Below the pieces are notes generated by a model, which had not been told where the DNA came from, did not search any database, and saw only the letters and a program-made list of their open reading frames with translations. Shown here piece by piece: positions 35,474-43,584 of a stretch of 64,000 nucleotides of DNA. The position numbers and the translations under genes were made by a program. Origin of the DNA: Pedobacter heparinus DSM 2366. Lineage in GTDB: Bacteria; Bacteroidota; Bacteroidia; Sphingobacteriales; Sphingobacteriaceae. Location of the stretch: positions 4,154,001-4,218,000 of the forward strand of contig NC_013061.1 of assembly GCF_000023825.1 (NCBI RefSeq). Direction: 5' to 3'. The first letter of the stretch is position 1, and each line of letters opens with the position of its first letter.

Positions 35474-36400
35474 ATGAACAACATTGACCGTCTATTAGAC
35501 TATTTACACAAAATGTTTCCCCTTTCGGCTGGCTTTTGGAACGACCTGCAGCCTATGATGACCGAAAAAGTTAAAAAAGACAAGCACTTATTTTTAAAAC
35601 CCGGCCAGCTGGCCAATAAAGCCTGGCAGCTGATCAGCGGATTTATTGTAGTGATCAGGGAAGGTAACGAAGGTGAGGAAATTGTAGAAAGGATCTATCA
35701 GCCACTGCAAATTGTAACCGATCTGGACAGTTTTTTTGAGCAGATACCTATCCGGTTTAAATTTGTTGCTGTAGGCGATGTAACCGTTCTTGAGATCAAC
35801 AGAGCCGATGTGATGCAGCTGCAACAATATCCTGAAACCAATAAACTGGTACAGCATATCATTTTTCTGGACAAGCAGGCCGCCGATCACCTGGTACAGA
35901 TGTTAAGGCTGCCGGTAAAGGAAAGGGTAAAGTTGTTTCTTGAAAAATACAAGATTAGTGGCTTGCCTGCCAGGTACTGCGCCTCTATGCTTAACCTGTC
36001 GGAAACGGAATACCTGGAAAATAAAGCTGCGCTTCAGCCGCTGACAGAACCCCAGGATACCACATCCGACGCGGCACATGCAAATGATACGGCCTATAAG
36101 ATCAAAGCCTATCTCATGGAAAACTATACCCAATCCAATCTGGGCGACACCTACGAAATTGCGAAACAATTTAACACCAGCACCCGCACGCTGAACCGAC
36201 TCTTTGTAAAAACCTTTGGTCTGACTGTAAGCAAATTTATTGTAAAGCTGCGTATGGCAAAGGCAATGGAATTGCTAAAACAACCCGGGCTTACTGTGGG
36301 GCAAATTGCACTTACTGCAGGCTATAAAAATATCTTTCATTTTAGTAAAGTCTTTAAAATGTATTATGGTTATCCACCTAAAATGGGTACGAAACGGTAA
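35474..36400 (+). CDS. Crp-like cyclic-nucleotide-fold protein fused to an AraC helix-turn-helix
   Basis: The ATG at 35474 gives 308 residues; an earlier in-frame start at 35441 adds 11 residues that look like leader. Residues about 1-145 resemble the cupin-like cNMP-binding fold of Bacteroidota Crp/Fnr proteins (the hydrophobic pattern around DKHLFLKPGQLANKAWQLISG). Residues about 150-195 (VKERVKLFLEKYKISGLPARYCASMLNLSETEYLENKAAL) look like a remnant of a Crp helix-turn-helix. Residues about 210-308 are a full AraC-type double helix-turn-helix, with STRTLNRLFVKTFGLTVSKF and VGQIALTAGYKNIFHFSKVFKMYYGYPP. A regulator with both kinds of HTH is unusual. Its target is unknown; acs is the nearest candidate. 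Confidence 0.82.
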   Translation: MNNIDRLLDYLHKMFPLSAGFWNDLQPMMTEKVKKDKHLFLKPGQLANKAWQLISGFIVVIREGNEGEEIVERIYQPLQIVTDLDSFFEQIPIRFKFVAVGDVTVLEINRADVMQLQQYPETNKLVQHIIFLDKQAADHLVQMLRLPVKERVKLFLEKYKISGLPARYCASMLNLSETEYLENKAALQPLTEPQDTTSDAAHANDTAYKIKAYLMENYTQSNLGDTYEIAKQFNTSTRTLNRLFVKTFGLTVSKFIVKLRMAKAMELLKQPGLTVGQIALTAGYKNIFHFSKVFKMYYGYPPKMGTKR

Positions 36401-36732
36401 ATATTGATCCCACAGTAAGGCCACAGTCAGCCCACAGTGAGCCCACGTTTTTCCAGGGAAAAGGTGGGCTAAGGATGGGTTAACCATAAATTAATAATGG
36501 GAATACCAAAACCCTGCCATTTCCATGTATTCTTAATCTATAAGATGTAAACCCCTTCTAATAAAATACGGGCTGAGCTACGCACCAAATGTATTCAAAA
36601 GGCTAATTTAAAAATGAACAAAAAGCTTTTGCTGAACTTATTGGTTGATTTGCAAAACTTTATTAATTTAGTGGCAGGCAACTAACTTTAAATTAGTCAC
36701 TTATAACAAAAACGCATCAAAACCAGACTCTA
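36401..36732. other. Intergenic region between the hybrid regulator and the ECF-like gene
   Basis: This 332-bp stretch has a run of CCCACAGT-like repeats followed by a hairpin (36440-36470), and a 23-codon reading frame at 36614-36685 (MNKKLLLNLL...) with no obvious ribosome-binding site. No gene can be supported. Confidence 0.5.
36409..36470. repeat. CCCACAGT direct repeats and a GC-rich hairpin
   Basis: Three copies of CCACAGT followed by (A/C/G)AG lie at about 36410, 36421 and 36432. The last runs into a hairpin in which AGCCCAC (36440-36446) pairs with GTGGGCT (36464-36470), with further T/A pairing inside. No T-run follows, so it is not a classical terminator, although it may still protect or end the regulator transcript. 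Confidence 0.5.
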
Positions 36733-37200
36733 ATGCTCCAAATCAATCAAAACCTATCTGTTAAAAACGGGGACGAACGCCTGAAACAGGTTTATGACCA
36801 ATATGGCGGAATGCTGCTGGGTTACATTAACCAGGTTATAGACAATGAGAAAATAGCGGAAGAATTTCTTGTAAACATATTTACAGACATTGCACGCAAC
36901 TATAATGTATGGAACTGGGACGAATACAATATTTGGAGCCAGTTGTTAAATTTTGCGCGGTCTAAACTCATAGGATTTAGTGAAATGGCTATGGCTATAG
37001 GTTTGGATCCTCAAAAAAATAGCGCCAGCAACAAATGCTTTACGAAATTGTCTCCCGAACAAAGGCACGTGCTTAAGGAAGTGTACTATAAAGGCAGACT
37101 AATCCAAACCCTTGCAAAAAATGAAAATAAACCCGAAGATTTAATCAGAAAAACCTTGAAAGAGGCTTTCGACCAAATAAGAAATACTTGTGGACATTAA
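36733..37200 (+). CDS. Degenerate ECF-like sigma factor
   Basis: This 155-residue protein resembles a short ECF-type sigma factor of the SigK/RpoE type. Residues about 20-80 (YDQYGGMLLGYINQVIDNEKIAEEFL and the following NIFTDIARNYNVW, then LLNFARSKLIG) match region 2, and residues about 110-150 (LSPEQRHVLKEVYYKGRLIQTLA then RKTLKEAFDQIRN) match region 4. Several consensus residues for DNA contact differ, so activity is uncertain. It overlaps the start of the anti-sigma-like gene by 11 bp, the normal arrangement for sigma/anti-sigma pairs. It is monocistronic with that gene. Confidence 0.75.
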   Translation: MLQINQNLSVKNGDERLKQVYDQYGGMLLGYINQVIDNEKIAEEFLVNIFTDIARNYNVWNWDEYNIWSQLLNFARSKLIGFSEMAMAIGLDPQKNSASNKCFTKLSPEQRHVLKEVYYKGRLIQTLAKNENKPEDLIRKTLKEAFDQIRNTCGH

Positions 37201-37708
37201 TGAATACATAAAAAGCGGAGCCCTGGAAGCTTATTTATCGGGCTCGGCCAGTGAAACAGAAACCCATAAACTATTATACCTTAAAGCAGTACACCCCGAA
37301 ATTGACGATGCCTTGTACAGAATGGAAGTTGATCTGGAAAACCTGGCCAAATATATGGCGATTAAACCTCCGACAAGGGTATGGGACAAAATTGATGACA
37401 ACCTTAAAGAACTGGCCAAAACAGAAGAGGACCATCCGGGAATGTTAAAAGTCCATTCAAAAAGAATTGGAACTGAAGAGAAACAAATACCCGCCAAAGA
37501 TGGTCAGTTTATTGAAGTTGAAGGCTCCTCTACCCATATGCGCATCCATAAAATATGGAGATGGATACTGCTGGGCATTTTTATACTTGGAAAAATATTT
37601 TTAGGCTTTGCTATTTATTATTACCTGGAAAACCGGCAGATGATGAAACAAATGGAAAAACAACAGCAGGAGCTAAGTAAAAAGAAACAAGGACAGCCTG
37701 AAAAATAA
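37190..37708 (+). CDS. Anti-sigma-like membrane protein (RskA-type, truncated)
   Basis: Translation probably starts at the GTG at 37190, overlapping the sigma-like gene by 11 bp; the first internal ATG is about 130 bp later. The 172-residue product begins VDINEYIKSGALEAYLSGSAS, matching RskA-type anti-sigma factors of Bacteroidota, whose N-terminus reads IEYIESG...LELYV.G.LS. A cytoplasmic helical region precedes one transmembrane helix (about residues 123-145). The remaining tail (about 25 residues) is a short charged helix, so the usual extracytoplasmic sensor domain is missing. It probably anchors and holds the sigma-like protein, with an altered or absent sensing input. Confidence 0.7.
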   Translation: MDINEYIKSGALEAYLSGSASETETHKLLYLKAVHPEIDDALYRMEVDLENLAKYMAIKPPTRVWDKIDDNLKELAKTEEDHPGMLKVHSKRIGTEEKQIPAKDGQFIEVEGSSTHMRIHKIWRWILLGIFILGKIFLGFAIYYYLENRQMMKQMEKQQQELSKKKQGQPEK

Positions 37709-37731
37709 ATTGAAAATATTTTGGGCACGGC

Positions 37732-37762
37732 TTGATGGTTACAAATATTTTATTGATATTTG
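37732..37762 (+). promoter_or_regulatory. rpmB: Candidate promoter of rpmB
   Basis: TTG at 37732-37734, 20 bp, then GATATTTG at 37755-37762 match the Bacteroidota consensus with one mismatch in the -7 box. The start would fall near 37769, leaving a leader of about 44 nt before the ATG at 37813. Confidence 0.45.
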
Positions 37763-37812
37763 CAAACTCTTAAAAAATTAAGAAAGTATAATTAAACACT
37801 ATAAATAAAGGC

Positions 37813-38046
37813 ATGTCAAGAGTTTGTGATTTAACCGGAAAAATGGCAATGGCAGGTTTTAATGTTTCTCACTCAAACGTTAAAACCAAGCGTAAGTTTT
37901 ATCCCAACCTACAACTTCAGAAATTTTATATTCCTGAAGAAGACCGTTGGATAACACTGAAAGTATCTACTTCAGCAATCAAAACCATTAATAAAATTGG
38001 TATTACTGAGGCGATCAACCGTTTCGTGAAAAAAGGATATTTGTAA
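37813..38046 (+). CDS. rpmB: 50S ribosomal protein L28
   Basis: This 77-residue basic protein is ribosomal protein bL28. It starts SRVCDLTGKMAMAGFNVSHSN, the usual opening, and continues KTKRKFYPNLQ and WITLKVSTSAIKTINKIGI. The family length is right. It heads a short ribosomal cluster: rpmG follows 40 bp later and DUF4295 36 bp after that. Confidence 0.98.
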   Translation: MSRVCDLTGKMAMAGFNVSHSNVKTKRKFYPNLQLQKFYIPEEDRWITLKVSTSAIKTINKIGITEAINRFVKKGYL

Positions 38047-38086
38047 ATAACATTGGTTGATGTGAATCAACCTTAAGATAAATAAA

Positions 38087-38269
38087 ATGGCAAAAAAAGG
38101 TAACAGAGTACAAGTTATTCTAGAGTGTACAGAGCATAAAACTAGCGGCATGCCTGGTATGTCTAGATATATCTCTACTAAAAACCGTAAAAACACTACA
38201 GAGCGTTTGGAATTGAAAAAATTTAACCCTGTATTGAGAAAAGTAACGGTACACAAAGAAATTAAGTAA
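38087..38269 (+). CDS. rpmG: 50S ribosomal protein L33
   Basis: This 60-residue protein is ribosomal protein bL33. The opening AKKGNRVQVILECTEHKTSG and the middle RYISTKNRKNTTERLELKKF are family signatures. It lacks the zinc-finger cysteine pairs of the C+ version (a single Cys is visible in ECTEHK), so it is the zinc-independent form. It is co-transcribed with rpmB. Confidence 0.98.
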   Translation: MAKKGNRVQVILECTEHKTSGMPGMSRYISTKNRKNTTERLELKKFNPVLRKVTVHKEIK

Positions 38270-38305
38270 TACATTTAGTATTTAAAAAATACAATCCATT
38301 AAATC

Positions 38306-38464
38306 ATGGCAAAAAAGGTAGTTGCAACCCTTAAAACGGGCAAAGGAAAAGAATATTCGAAAGTTATTACAATGACTAAATCACCTAAAGGTGCTTATTC
38401 TTTCAAAGAAGTTATTGTTCACAACGATCACGTTCAGGATGCTATCGCTGCATCTAGAAAATAA
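38306..38464 (+). CDS. DUF4295 small ribosome-associated protein
   Basis: This 52-residue protein starts AKKVVATLKTGKGKEYSKVI and ends DAIAASRK. It matches DUF4295, a small basic family restricted to Bacteroidota and found right after rpmG. I recall it as a Bacteroidota-specific large-subunit ribosomal protein (called bL38 in a Flavobacterium johnsoniae ribosome structure), but this name is from memory. Its stop lies 24 bp before the terminator at 38488. Confidence 0.88.
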   Translation: MAKKVVATLKTGKGKEYSKVITMTKSPKGAYSFKEVIVHNDHVQDAIAASRK

Positions 38465-38484
38465 TTTTAATATTTAATCATATT

Positions 38485-38520
38485 AAAGCCGTCCCTTTTT
38501 ATCGGGAGGGCTTTTTTTGT
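38485..38520 (+). terminator. Terminator after the rpmB-rpmG-DUF4295 operon
   Basis: GCCGTCCC (38488-38495) pairs with GGGAGGGC (38504-38511), one mismatch, followed by a 7-T run. It lies only 17 bp before the ftsY start codon, so ftsY must rely on a promoter inside or on read-through. Confidence 0.85.
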
Positions 38521-38536
38521 TTTGTTATACATTCGT

Positions 38537-39499
38537 ATGGGTTTATTCGATTTTTTCAAGAAAAAAGAAACTGCGCCTGAAGCGCAAGAGGCTCTGGATA
38601 AGGGATTAGAAAAAACAAAAGAAGGTTTTTTTAGCAAGATCACAAAGGCAGTTGCAGGCAAATCGAGCATTGATGATGATGTGCTCGACAACCTGGAAGA
38701 AGTACTGGTGACCTCGGATGTGGGTGTAAGTACAACATTAAAAATCATTGAACGTATTGAGCAGCGCGTAGCGAAAGACAAGTACTTATCTACCACTGAA
38801 CTGAATCACCTGCTGCGCGATGAGATCCAGCTGCTGCTGGCAGAGAACAACAGCAATGATTTCCGCCAGTTTGAATACGGACAGCACAAGCCTTATGTAA
38901 TTATGGTAGTTGGTGTAAATGGTGTAGGTAAAACCACCACCATAGGCAAACTGGCACATAAACTGAAAGCAGAAAACCTTAAAGTTGTTTTAGGCGCTGC
39001 CGATACTTTCAGGGCTGCTGCAGTAGAACAAATTAAACTTTGGGGCGAACGGGTTGGTGTACGTGTAGTGGCACAGGCCATGGGGTCTGACCCCGCTTCG
39101 GTAGCTTATGATACCCTGCAATCGGCAGTAGCCAATGGCGAGGATGTGGTGATCATTGATACCGCCGGCCGTTTACACAATAAAGTGGGCCTGATGAACG
39201 AACTGGGGAAAATTAAAAATGTAATGCAAAAGGTGATCCCTTCTGCCCCACACGAAATACTGCTGGTACTGGATGGGTCGACCGGACAAAATGCCTTTGA
39301 GCAATGCAAACAGTTTACTGAAGCTACTGATGTAAATGCGCTGGCCATTACCAAACTGGATGGTACCGCAAAAGGCGGTGTAGTGATTGGGATTTCTGAT
39401 CAGTTTAAAATTCCGGTAAAATACATAGGCGTAGGCGAAGGCATGAACGACCTGCAATTGTTTGATAAAAAAGCATTTGTTGACAGCCTGTTTAACTAA
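38537..39499 (+). CDS. ftsY: Signal recognition particle receptor FtsY
   Basis: The ATG at 38537 (MGLFDFFKKK) gives 320 residues; a non-ATG start at 38522 is rejected. It is the SRP-docking GTPase for co-translational membrane targeting. The N-domain is helical and acidic, and lacks a long acidic A-domain. The G-domain has GVNGVGKTTTIGKLAHKLK (G1), DTFRAAAVEQIKLWGER (G2), DTAGRLHNK (G3) and TKLDGTAKGG (G4/5). rimO starts 24 bp downstream and is likely co-transcribed. Confidence 0.97.
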   Translation: MGLFDFFKKKETAPEAQEALDKGLEKTKEGFFSKITKAVAGKSSIDDDVLDNLEEVLVTSDVGVSTTLKIIERIEQRVAKDKYLSTTELNHLLRDEIQLLLAENNSNDFRQFEYGQHKPYVIMVVGVNGVGKTTTIGKLAHKLKAENLKVVLGAADTFRAAAVEQIKLWGERVGVRVVAQAMGSDPASVAYDTLQSAVANGEDVVIIDTAGRLHNKVGLMNELGKIKNVMQKVIPSAPHEILLVLDGSTGQNAFEQCKQFTEATDVNALAITKLDGTAKGGVVIGISDQFKIPVKYIGVGEGMNDLQLFDKKAFVDSLFN

Positions 39500-39523
39500 T
39501 AAAAAGAATACCCAATATATAAC

Positions 39524-40858
39524 ATGAATACAAAAACACCGTCAAAGATAGTACCTGTTAAAAAACCTAAAATCAATGTAATTACATTGGGTTGTTCAAA
39601 AAACACCTACGATTCGGAAGTTTTAATGGGTCAGCTGCGCGGCAATAGCATGGATGTGGTGCATGAGGCCAATAAAATGGGTAAAGACGATATCGTAGTG
39701 ATCAATACCTGCGGTTTTATTGACAATGCAAAACAGGAATCTATTGATACCATATTGCAATACAGTCAGCTTAAAGAAGAAGGAAAAGTGGGAAAGGTTA
39801 TTGTAACCGGATGTTTATCGGAGCGTTATAAACCAGAACTGGAAGCTGAAATTACCAATGTTGATGCTTTTTTTGGCACCAACGATTTAAATAACCTGCT
39901 ACACGCTTTAGGTGCAAACTATAAGCATGAGCTGATTGGCGAACGTTTACTGACTACGCCTTCCCATTTTGCCTATTTTAAAATAGCAGAAGGCTGTAAC
40001 CGCCCCTGCTCTTTTTGCGCCATCCCGCTTATGCGGGGCAAGCACGTTTCGCGCGACATGCAGGAACTGGTAAATGAAGCTAAAATATTGGCTGCAGGGG
40101 GTACCAAAGAACTGATATTAATCGCACAGGACCTCACTTATTATGGCCTGGATATTTACGGTAAACGTAACCTGGATGAACTGCTGCGCAGATTGTCTGA
40201 TGTGAACGGTATTGAGTGGATCAGGTTGCAATACGCGTACCCTTCCGGTTTCCCAATGGAAATCCTGGATGCCATGAACGAACGCGAGAACATCTGCAAA
40301 TACCTGGACATGCCTTTACAGCACATTACAGACAATATGTTGAAATCGATGCGCCGTGGCATTACCAAACAAAAAACCATAGACATTGTAAACCAGATCA
40401 GGGATAAGGTACCGGGCATTGCCATGCGTACCACCTTAATTTGCGGTTACCCGGGCGAAACGGAACAGGATTTTGAGGAAATGATGGATTGGGTGGAAGA
40501 AACCCGTTTTGACAGACTTGGCTGTTTCACTTACTCGCATGAAGAAAAAACCCATGCCCACAGTTTGGTAGATGATGTGCCTGATGAAATAAAACAGGAA
40601 CGTGTAGACGCCATTATGGAACTGCAACAGGGAATTTCGTACGACATCAACCAGGAAAAGGTTGGCAAAACCTATAAGGTGCTGGTTGACAGAAAAGAAG
40701 GCGCCTTCTTTATCGGCCGTACTGAATTTGACTCGCCGGAGGTAGACAACGAAGTTTTAATTGATGCCAGCACGGGCTATGCCGCCAATGGCAGTTTTGT
40801 AAAGGTGAAGATTGACCGGGCGGAAGATTTTGATCTATATGGACAGATTGTAAAATAA
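39524..40858 (+). CDS. rimO: Ribosomal protein S12 methylthiotransferase RimO
   Basis: This 444-residue radical SAM enzyme adds a methylthio group to a conserved Asp of ribosomal protein S12. The N-terminal UPF0004 domain has NVITLGCSKNTYDSEVLMG with the first cluster cysteine, plus NTCGFIDNAKQES and TGCLSERY. The radical SAM cluster motif is CNRPCSFC (CxxxCxxC) in the middle, and a TRAM-like domain closes the protein. Length is typical. It follows ftsY by 24 bp. Confidence 0.97.
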   Translation: MNTKTPSKIVPVKKPKINVITLGCSKNTYDSEVLMGQLRGNSMDVVHEANKMGKDDIVVINTCGFIDNAKQESIDTILQYSQLKEEGKVGKVIVTGCLSERYKPELEAEITNVDAFFGTNDLNNLLHALGANYKHELIGERLLTTPSHFAYFKIAEGCNRPCSFCAIPLMRGKHVSRDMQELVNEAKILAAGGTKELILIAQDLTYYGLDIYGKRNLDELLRRLSDVNGIEWIRLQYAYPSGFPMEILDAMNERENICKYLDMPLQHITDNMLKSMRRGITKQKTIDIVNQIRDKVPGIAMRTTLICGYPGETEQDFEEMMDWVEETRFDRLGCFTYSHEEKTHAHSLVDDVPDEIKQERVDAIMELQQGISYDINQEKVGKTYKVLVDRKEGAFFIGRTEFDSPEVDNEVLIDASTGYAANGSFVKVKIDRAEDFDLYGQIVK

Positions 40859-40904
40859 AAGCCGCAAATTAAGAATTATGGTTTATTAACTTAAATTCGT
40901 GGCA

Positions 40905-42491
40905 ATGCAGGCTAAATACATCTCTTATCAGGAAACAAACGCTTTCTCTGCCGTTGTACTCGATTACATCAGTGGAAATGATCAGTTAAAGGCATTTTAC
41001 AGGTATAGCCCCAGCTTTGAGGGCTTTGCCCAGGCCATTGCCAATCGCAACTTTAAGGCCGACAGAGATCTGCTGGTGGAAACTTTACAAAGACAATATG
41101 CCAGTATAAAAACACCGGCAGCGGTGATCAAAAACATCGGACTGCTTAATGACAAAAAGACCTTTACCATTACAACCGGCCATCAGCTCAATATATTTAC
41201 CGGCCCGTTGTATTTTATCTATAAAATTGTAACGGCCATAAATCTGGCGGCCGACTTAAAAGCAGAGTTTCCGGAATATAATTTTGTACCGGTTTACTGG
41301 ATGGCTACTGAAGACCATGATTTTGAAGAGATCAACCATGTAAAAGTTGAGGACAAGATGCTGACCTGGAACAAACAGGCTGCTGGGGCAACGGGACGAT
41401 TGGGTACTGCCGATATTGAGGACACCCTCATCGCTTACAAAGGTTATCTGGGCATTAGCGAAAACGGACTGTGCCTTTCTGACCGGGTAGACCATGCCTA
41501 TACTGGTCATGAAAAACTGAGTGATGCCACCCGAGACCTGGTGAATGCCTTGTTTGGGAAATATGGCCTGGTTTGCATAGATGCTGATGACCACCGGCTT
41601 AAACAGGAGTTTGCAGAGATCATATATAAAGACATTACGGAGCAGCAGAGTTTTAAACTGATCAGTGAAAGTAATGCCGCACTTGAAGCCCTGGGCCATA
41701 AGCCGCAGGTAAACCCCAGAGAAATTAATTTCTTTTACATGACCGATAAACTGAGGGAACGGATTGTGGAAGAAGATGGACGGTATAACGTGATGAACAC
41801 GGATATCAGTTTTGATCAGCATACACTTAAAACTGAAATTACAAACTTCCCTGAGCGTTTTAGTCCCAATGTAGTGATGCGCCCTGTATACCAGGAAGTG
41901 ATTTTACCCAATCTCGCTTATATAGGTGGCGGAGCAGAACTTACTTACTGGTTACAGCTGAAAAATAACTTTGACCATTACCAGATAGATTTTCCTGTGC
42001 TTTTATTGCGCAACTCGGCCCTGGTGATCGATAAACCCAGCGAAACAAGGATGGAAATACTGGGTATCAGCCATAAAAACCTGTTCAGTAAAACTGAAAC
42101 GCTTAAAAACGAATGGGTGAAGGCACATGTGAATTTGCAGCTTTCCCTGGACGATGAGGAACGCGCTATACGGGCGGTGTTTGACCAGATCAAACTGAAT
42201 GCCTATAAAATTGACAAGAGCCTTTCGCAATCTGCCGATGCGGCCAAAACCAAAGCACTCAAATTAATAGCCAGCCTGGAAAAGAAAATGCTGAGGGCAG
42301 AAAAGCGCAAGCATAAAACTTCACTGGCACAGATAGAAAACCTGAAAGAAAAACTTTTTCCGACCGGGGTATTGCAGGAAAGGGTATTGAATATTGCTCC
42401 CATGTTTGTGCTGTATGGCGATGATTTCATCGAATCGCTGATCAGCAGCTTCAAACCTCTTGACCATCAGTTCACTGTATTATTTGCCTGA
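40905..42491 (+). CDS. bshC: Putative cysteine ligase BshC (bacillithiol synthesis)
   Basis: The ATG at 40905 (MQAKYISYQETNAFS) gives 528 residues; a GTG six bases upstream is also possible. The protein matches BshC, proposed to add cysteine to GlcN-malate in bacillithiol synthesis. Segments include TITTGHQLNIFTGPLYFIYK, PVYWMATEDHDFEEINHV, RPVYQEVILPNLAYIGGGAEL and a C-terminal coiled coil. The dehydrogenase gene begins 5 bp after its stop. The other bsh genes are not in the window. Confidence 0.92.
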   Translation: MQAKYISYQETNAFSAVVLDYISGNDQLKAFYRYSPSFEGFAQAIANRNFKADRDLLVETLQRQYASIKTPAAVIKNIGLLNDKKTFTITTGHQLNIFTGPLYFIYKIVTAINLAADLKAEFPEYNFVPVYWMATEDHDFEEINHVKVEDKMLTWNKQAAGATGRLGTADIEDTLIAYKGYLGISENGLCLSDRVDHAYTGHEKLSDATRDLVNALFGKYGLVCIDADDHRLKQEFAEIIYKDITEQQSFKLISESNAALEALGHKPQVNPREINFFYMTDKLRERIVEEDGRYNVMNTDISFDQHTLKTEITNFPERFSPNVVMRPVYQEVILPNLAYIGGGAELTYWLQLKNNFDHYQIDFPVLLLRNSALVIDKPSETRMEILGISHKNLFSKTETLKNEWVKAHVNLQLSLDDEERAIRAVFDQIKLNAYKIDKSLSQSADAAKTKALKLIASLEKKMLRAEKRKHKTSLAQIENLKEKLFPTGVLQERVLNIAPMFVLYGDDFIESLISSFKPLDHQFTVLFA

Positions 42492-42496
42492 ATAAC

Positions 42497-43582
42497 ATGA
42501 TATTTTACACCTTTACCGAGCAACATTTACGTCAGTTTACCGAAAATGTATTTATACAGATGGGTTGTCCGGATACCGACGCAAAACTGGCAGCCGATGT
42601 TTTACTGCGTTCTGATTTAAGGGGCATTGATTCGCATGGCGTAGCACGCTTAAGTGGTTATGTAAGGTTATGGGAAAAGAAACGCATCAATGCCCGGCCG
42701 GTTGTAAAAGTAGTGCACGAAACAGCCACTACGGCAACAGTTGATGGCGATAGTGGCCTGGGCCTGGTTGTAGCGCCTTTTGCCATGAAAATTGCGATAG
42801 AAAAAGCGCGGACTTATGGCAGCGGATGGGTTTCGGTAAAAAACTCCAATCATTTTGGTATAGCAGGCTACCATGCTTTAATGGCAGTAGAACAGGACAT
42901 GATCGGTATCAGCATGACCAATGCCAGTCCGCTTGTGGCCCCTACCTATACTACAGAACGCCTGCTGGGCACCAACCCCATGTGCTATGCTTTTCCTGCC
43001 GGCAAATATCCACCGGTTGTGGTAGATATGGCTACTGCTGCAGCTGCAAACGGAAAACTGGAAATTGCACAAAGGGCAAATACAGCAATACCGGAAGGCT
43101 GGGTACAGGATGCAGCAGGAAAAACATCAGTAAACCCACACGAACTTAAAGCAGGTGGCTCACTCCTGCCCCTGGGCAGCGATAAAGATCATGGCAGTCA
43201 TAAGGGCTATGGCCTGGGTGCAACGGTTGACATTTTATCTGCAGTGCTTTCAGGTGCCAATTATGGCCCCTGGGTGCCCCCTTTTGTAGCTTTTCTTGAT
43301 CCGCCCAATGATCCTGTTGGCGAAGGCATCGGCCATTTTTTTGGCGCCATGCGTGTAGATGGTTTCAGACCGGCGCAGGATTTTAAAGAGCACCTGGACA
43401 ACTGGGTTGCACGCTTTAAAAGTGCAGCGCCTATAGACCAGGAGAAACCCGTTATCATTCCCGGTGAACCGGAATATGCTGCGGAAAAGGAGCGCAAAAA
43501 AAACGGCATCCCTTTAATAGATGCCGTTGTAGATGATTTAAATGCACTTGCCCTTAAACTGGGCATTGCTGGTTTATCCTGA
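42497..43582 (+). CDS. Ldh-family NAD(P)-dependent dehydrogenase (malate/L-lactate type)
   Basis: This 361-residue protein belongs to the malate/L-lactate dehydrogenase family of the Ldh2/YlbC/ComC kind, which reduces 2-keto acids with NAD(P)H and lacks a classical Rossmann fold. Conserved segments are SDLRGIDSHGVARL near residue 36, DGDSGLGLVVAPFAM, VKNSNHFGIAGYH with the catalytic His, and LLGTNPMCYAFPA. Length is normal. It starts 5 bp after bshC and is probably co-transcribed. Substrate could be malate, lactate, ureidoglycolate or sulfolactate. Its end is 2 bp from lepB on the other strand, and it contains lepB's terminator. Confidence 0.9.
   Translation: MIFYTFTEQHLRQFTENVFIQMGCPDTDAKLAADVLLRSDLRGIDSHGVARLSGYVRLWEKKRINARPVVKVVHETATTATVDGDSGLGLVVAPFAMKIAIEKARTYGSGWVSVKNSNHFGIAGYHALMAVEQDMIGISMTNASPLVAPTYTTERLLGTNPMCYAFPAGKYPPVVVDMATAAAANGKLEIAQRANTAIPEGWVQDAAGKTSVNPHELKAGGSLLPLGSDKDHGSHKGYGLGATVDILSAVLSGANYGPWVPPFVAFLDPPNDPVGEGIGHFFGAMRVDGFRPAQDFKEHLDNWVARFKSAAPIDQEKPVIIPGEPEYAAEKERKKNGIPLIDAVVDDLNALALKLGIAGLS
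43495..43528 (-). terminator. Terminator of the lepB operon, inside the Ldh-family coding sequence
   Basis: On the minus strand ACGGCAT and ATGCCGT (43503-43509 with 43521-43527) pair across an 11-nt loop and are followed by an 8-T run (complement of 43496-43503). This is downstream of the lepB stop at 43585, but inside the plus-strand Ldh-family gene. Confidence 0.75.
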
Positions 43583-43584
43583 TC

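Noticed and set aside
36614..36685. 23-codon reading frame upstream of the ECF-like gene
   Set aside because: It is very short and has no clear ribosome-binding site or similarity, so it is not supportable as a gene.
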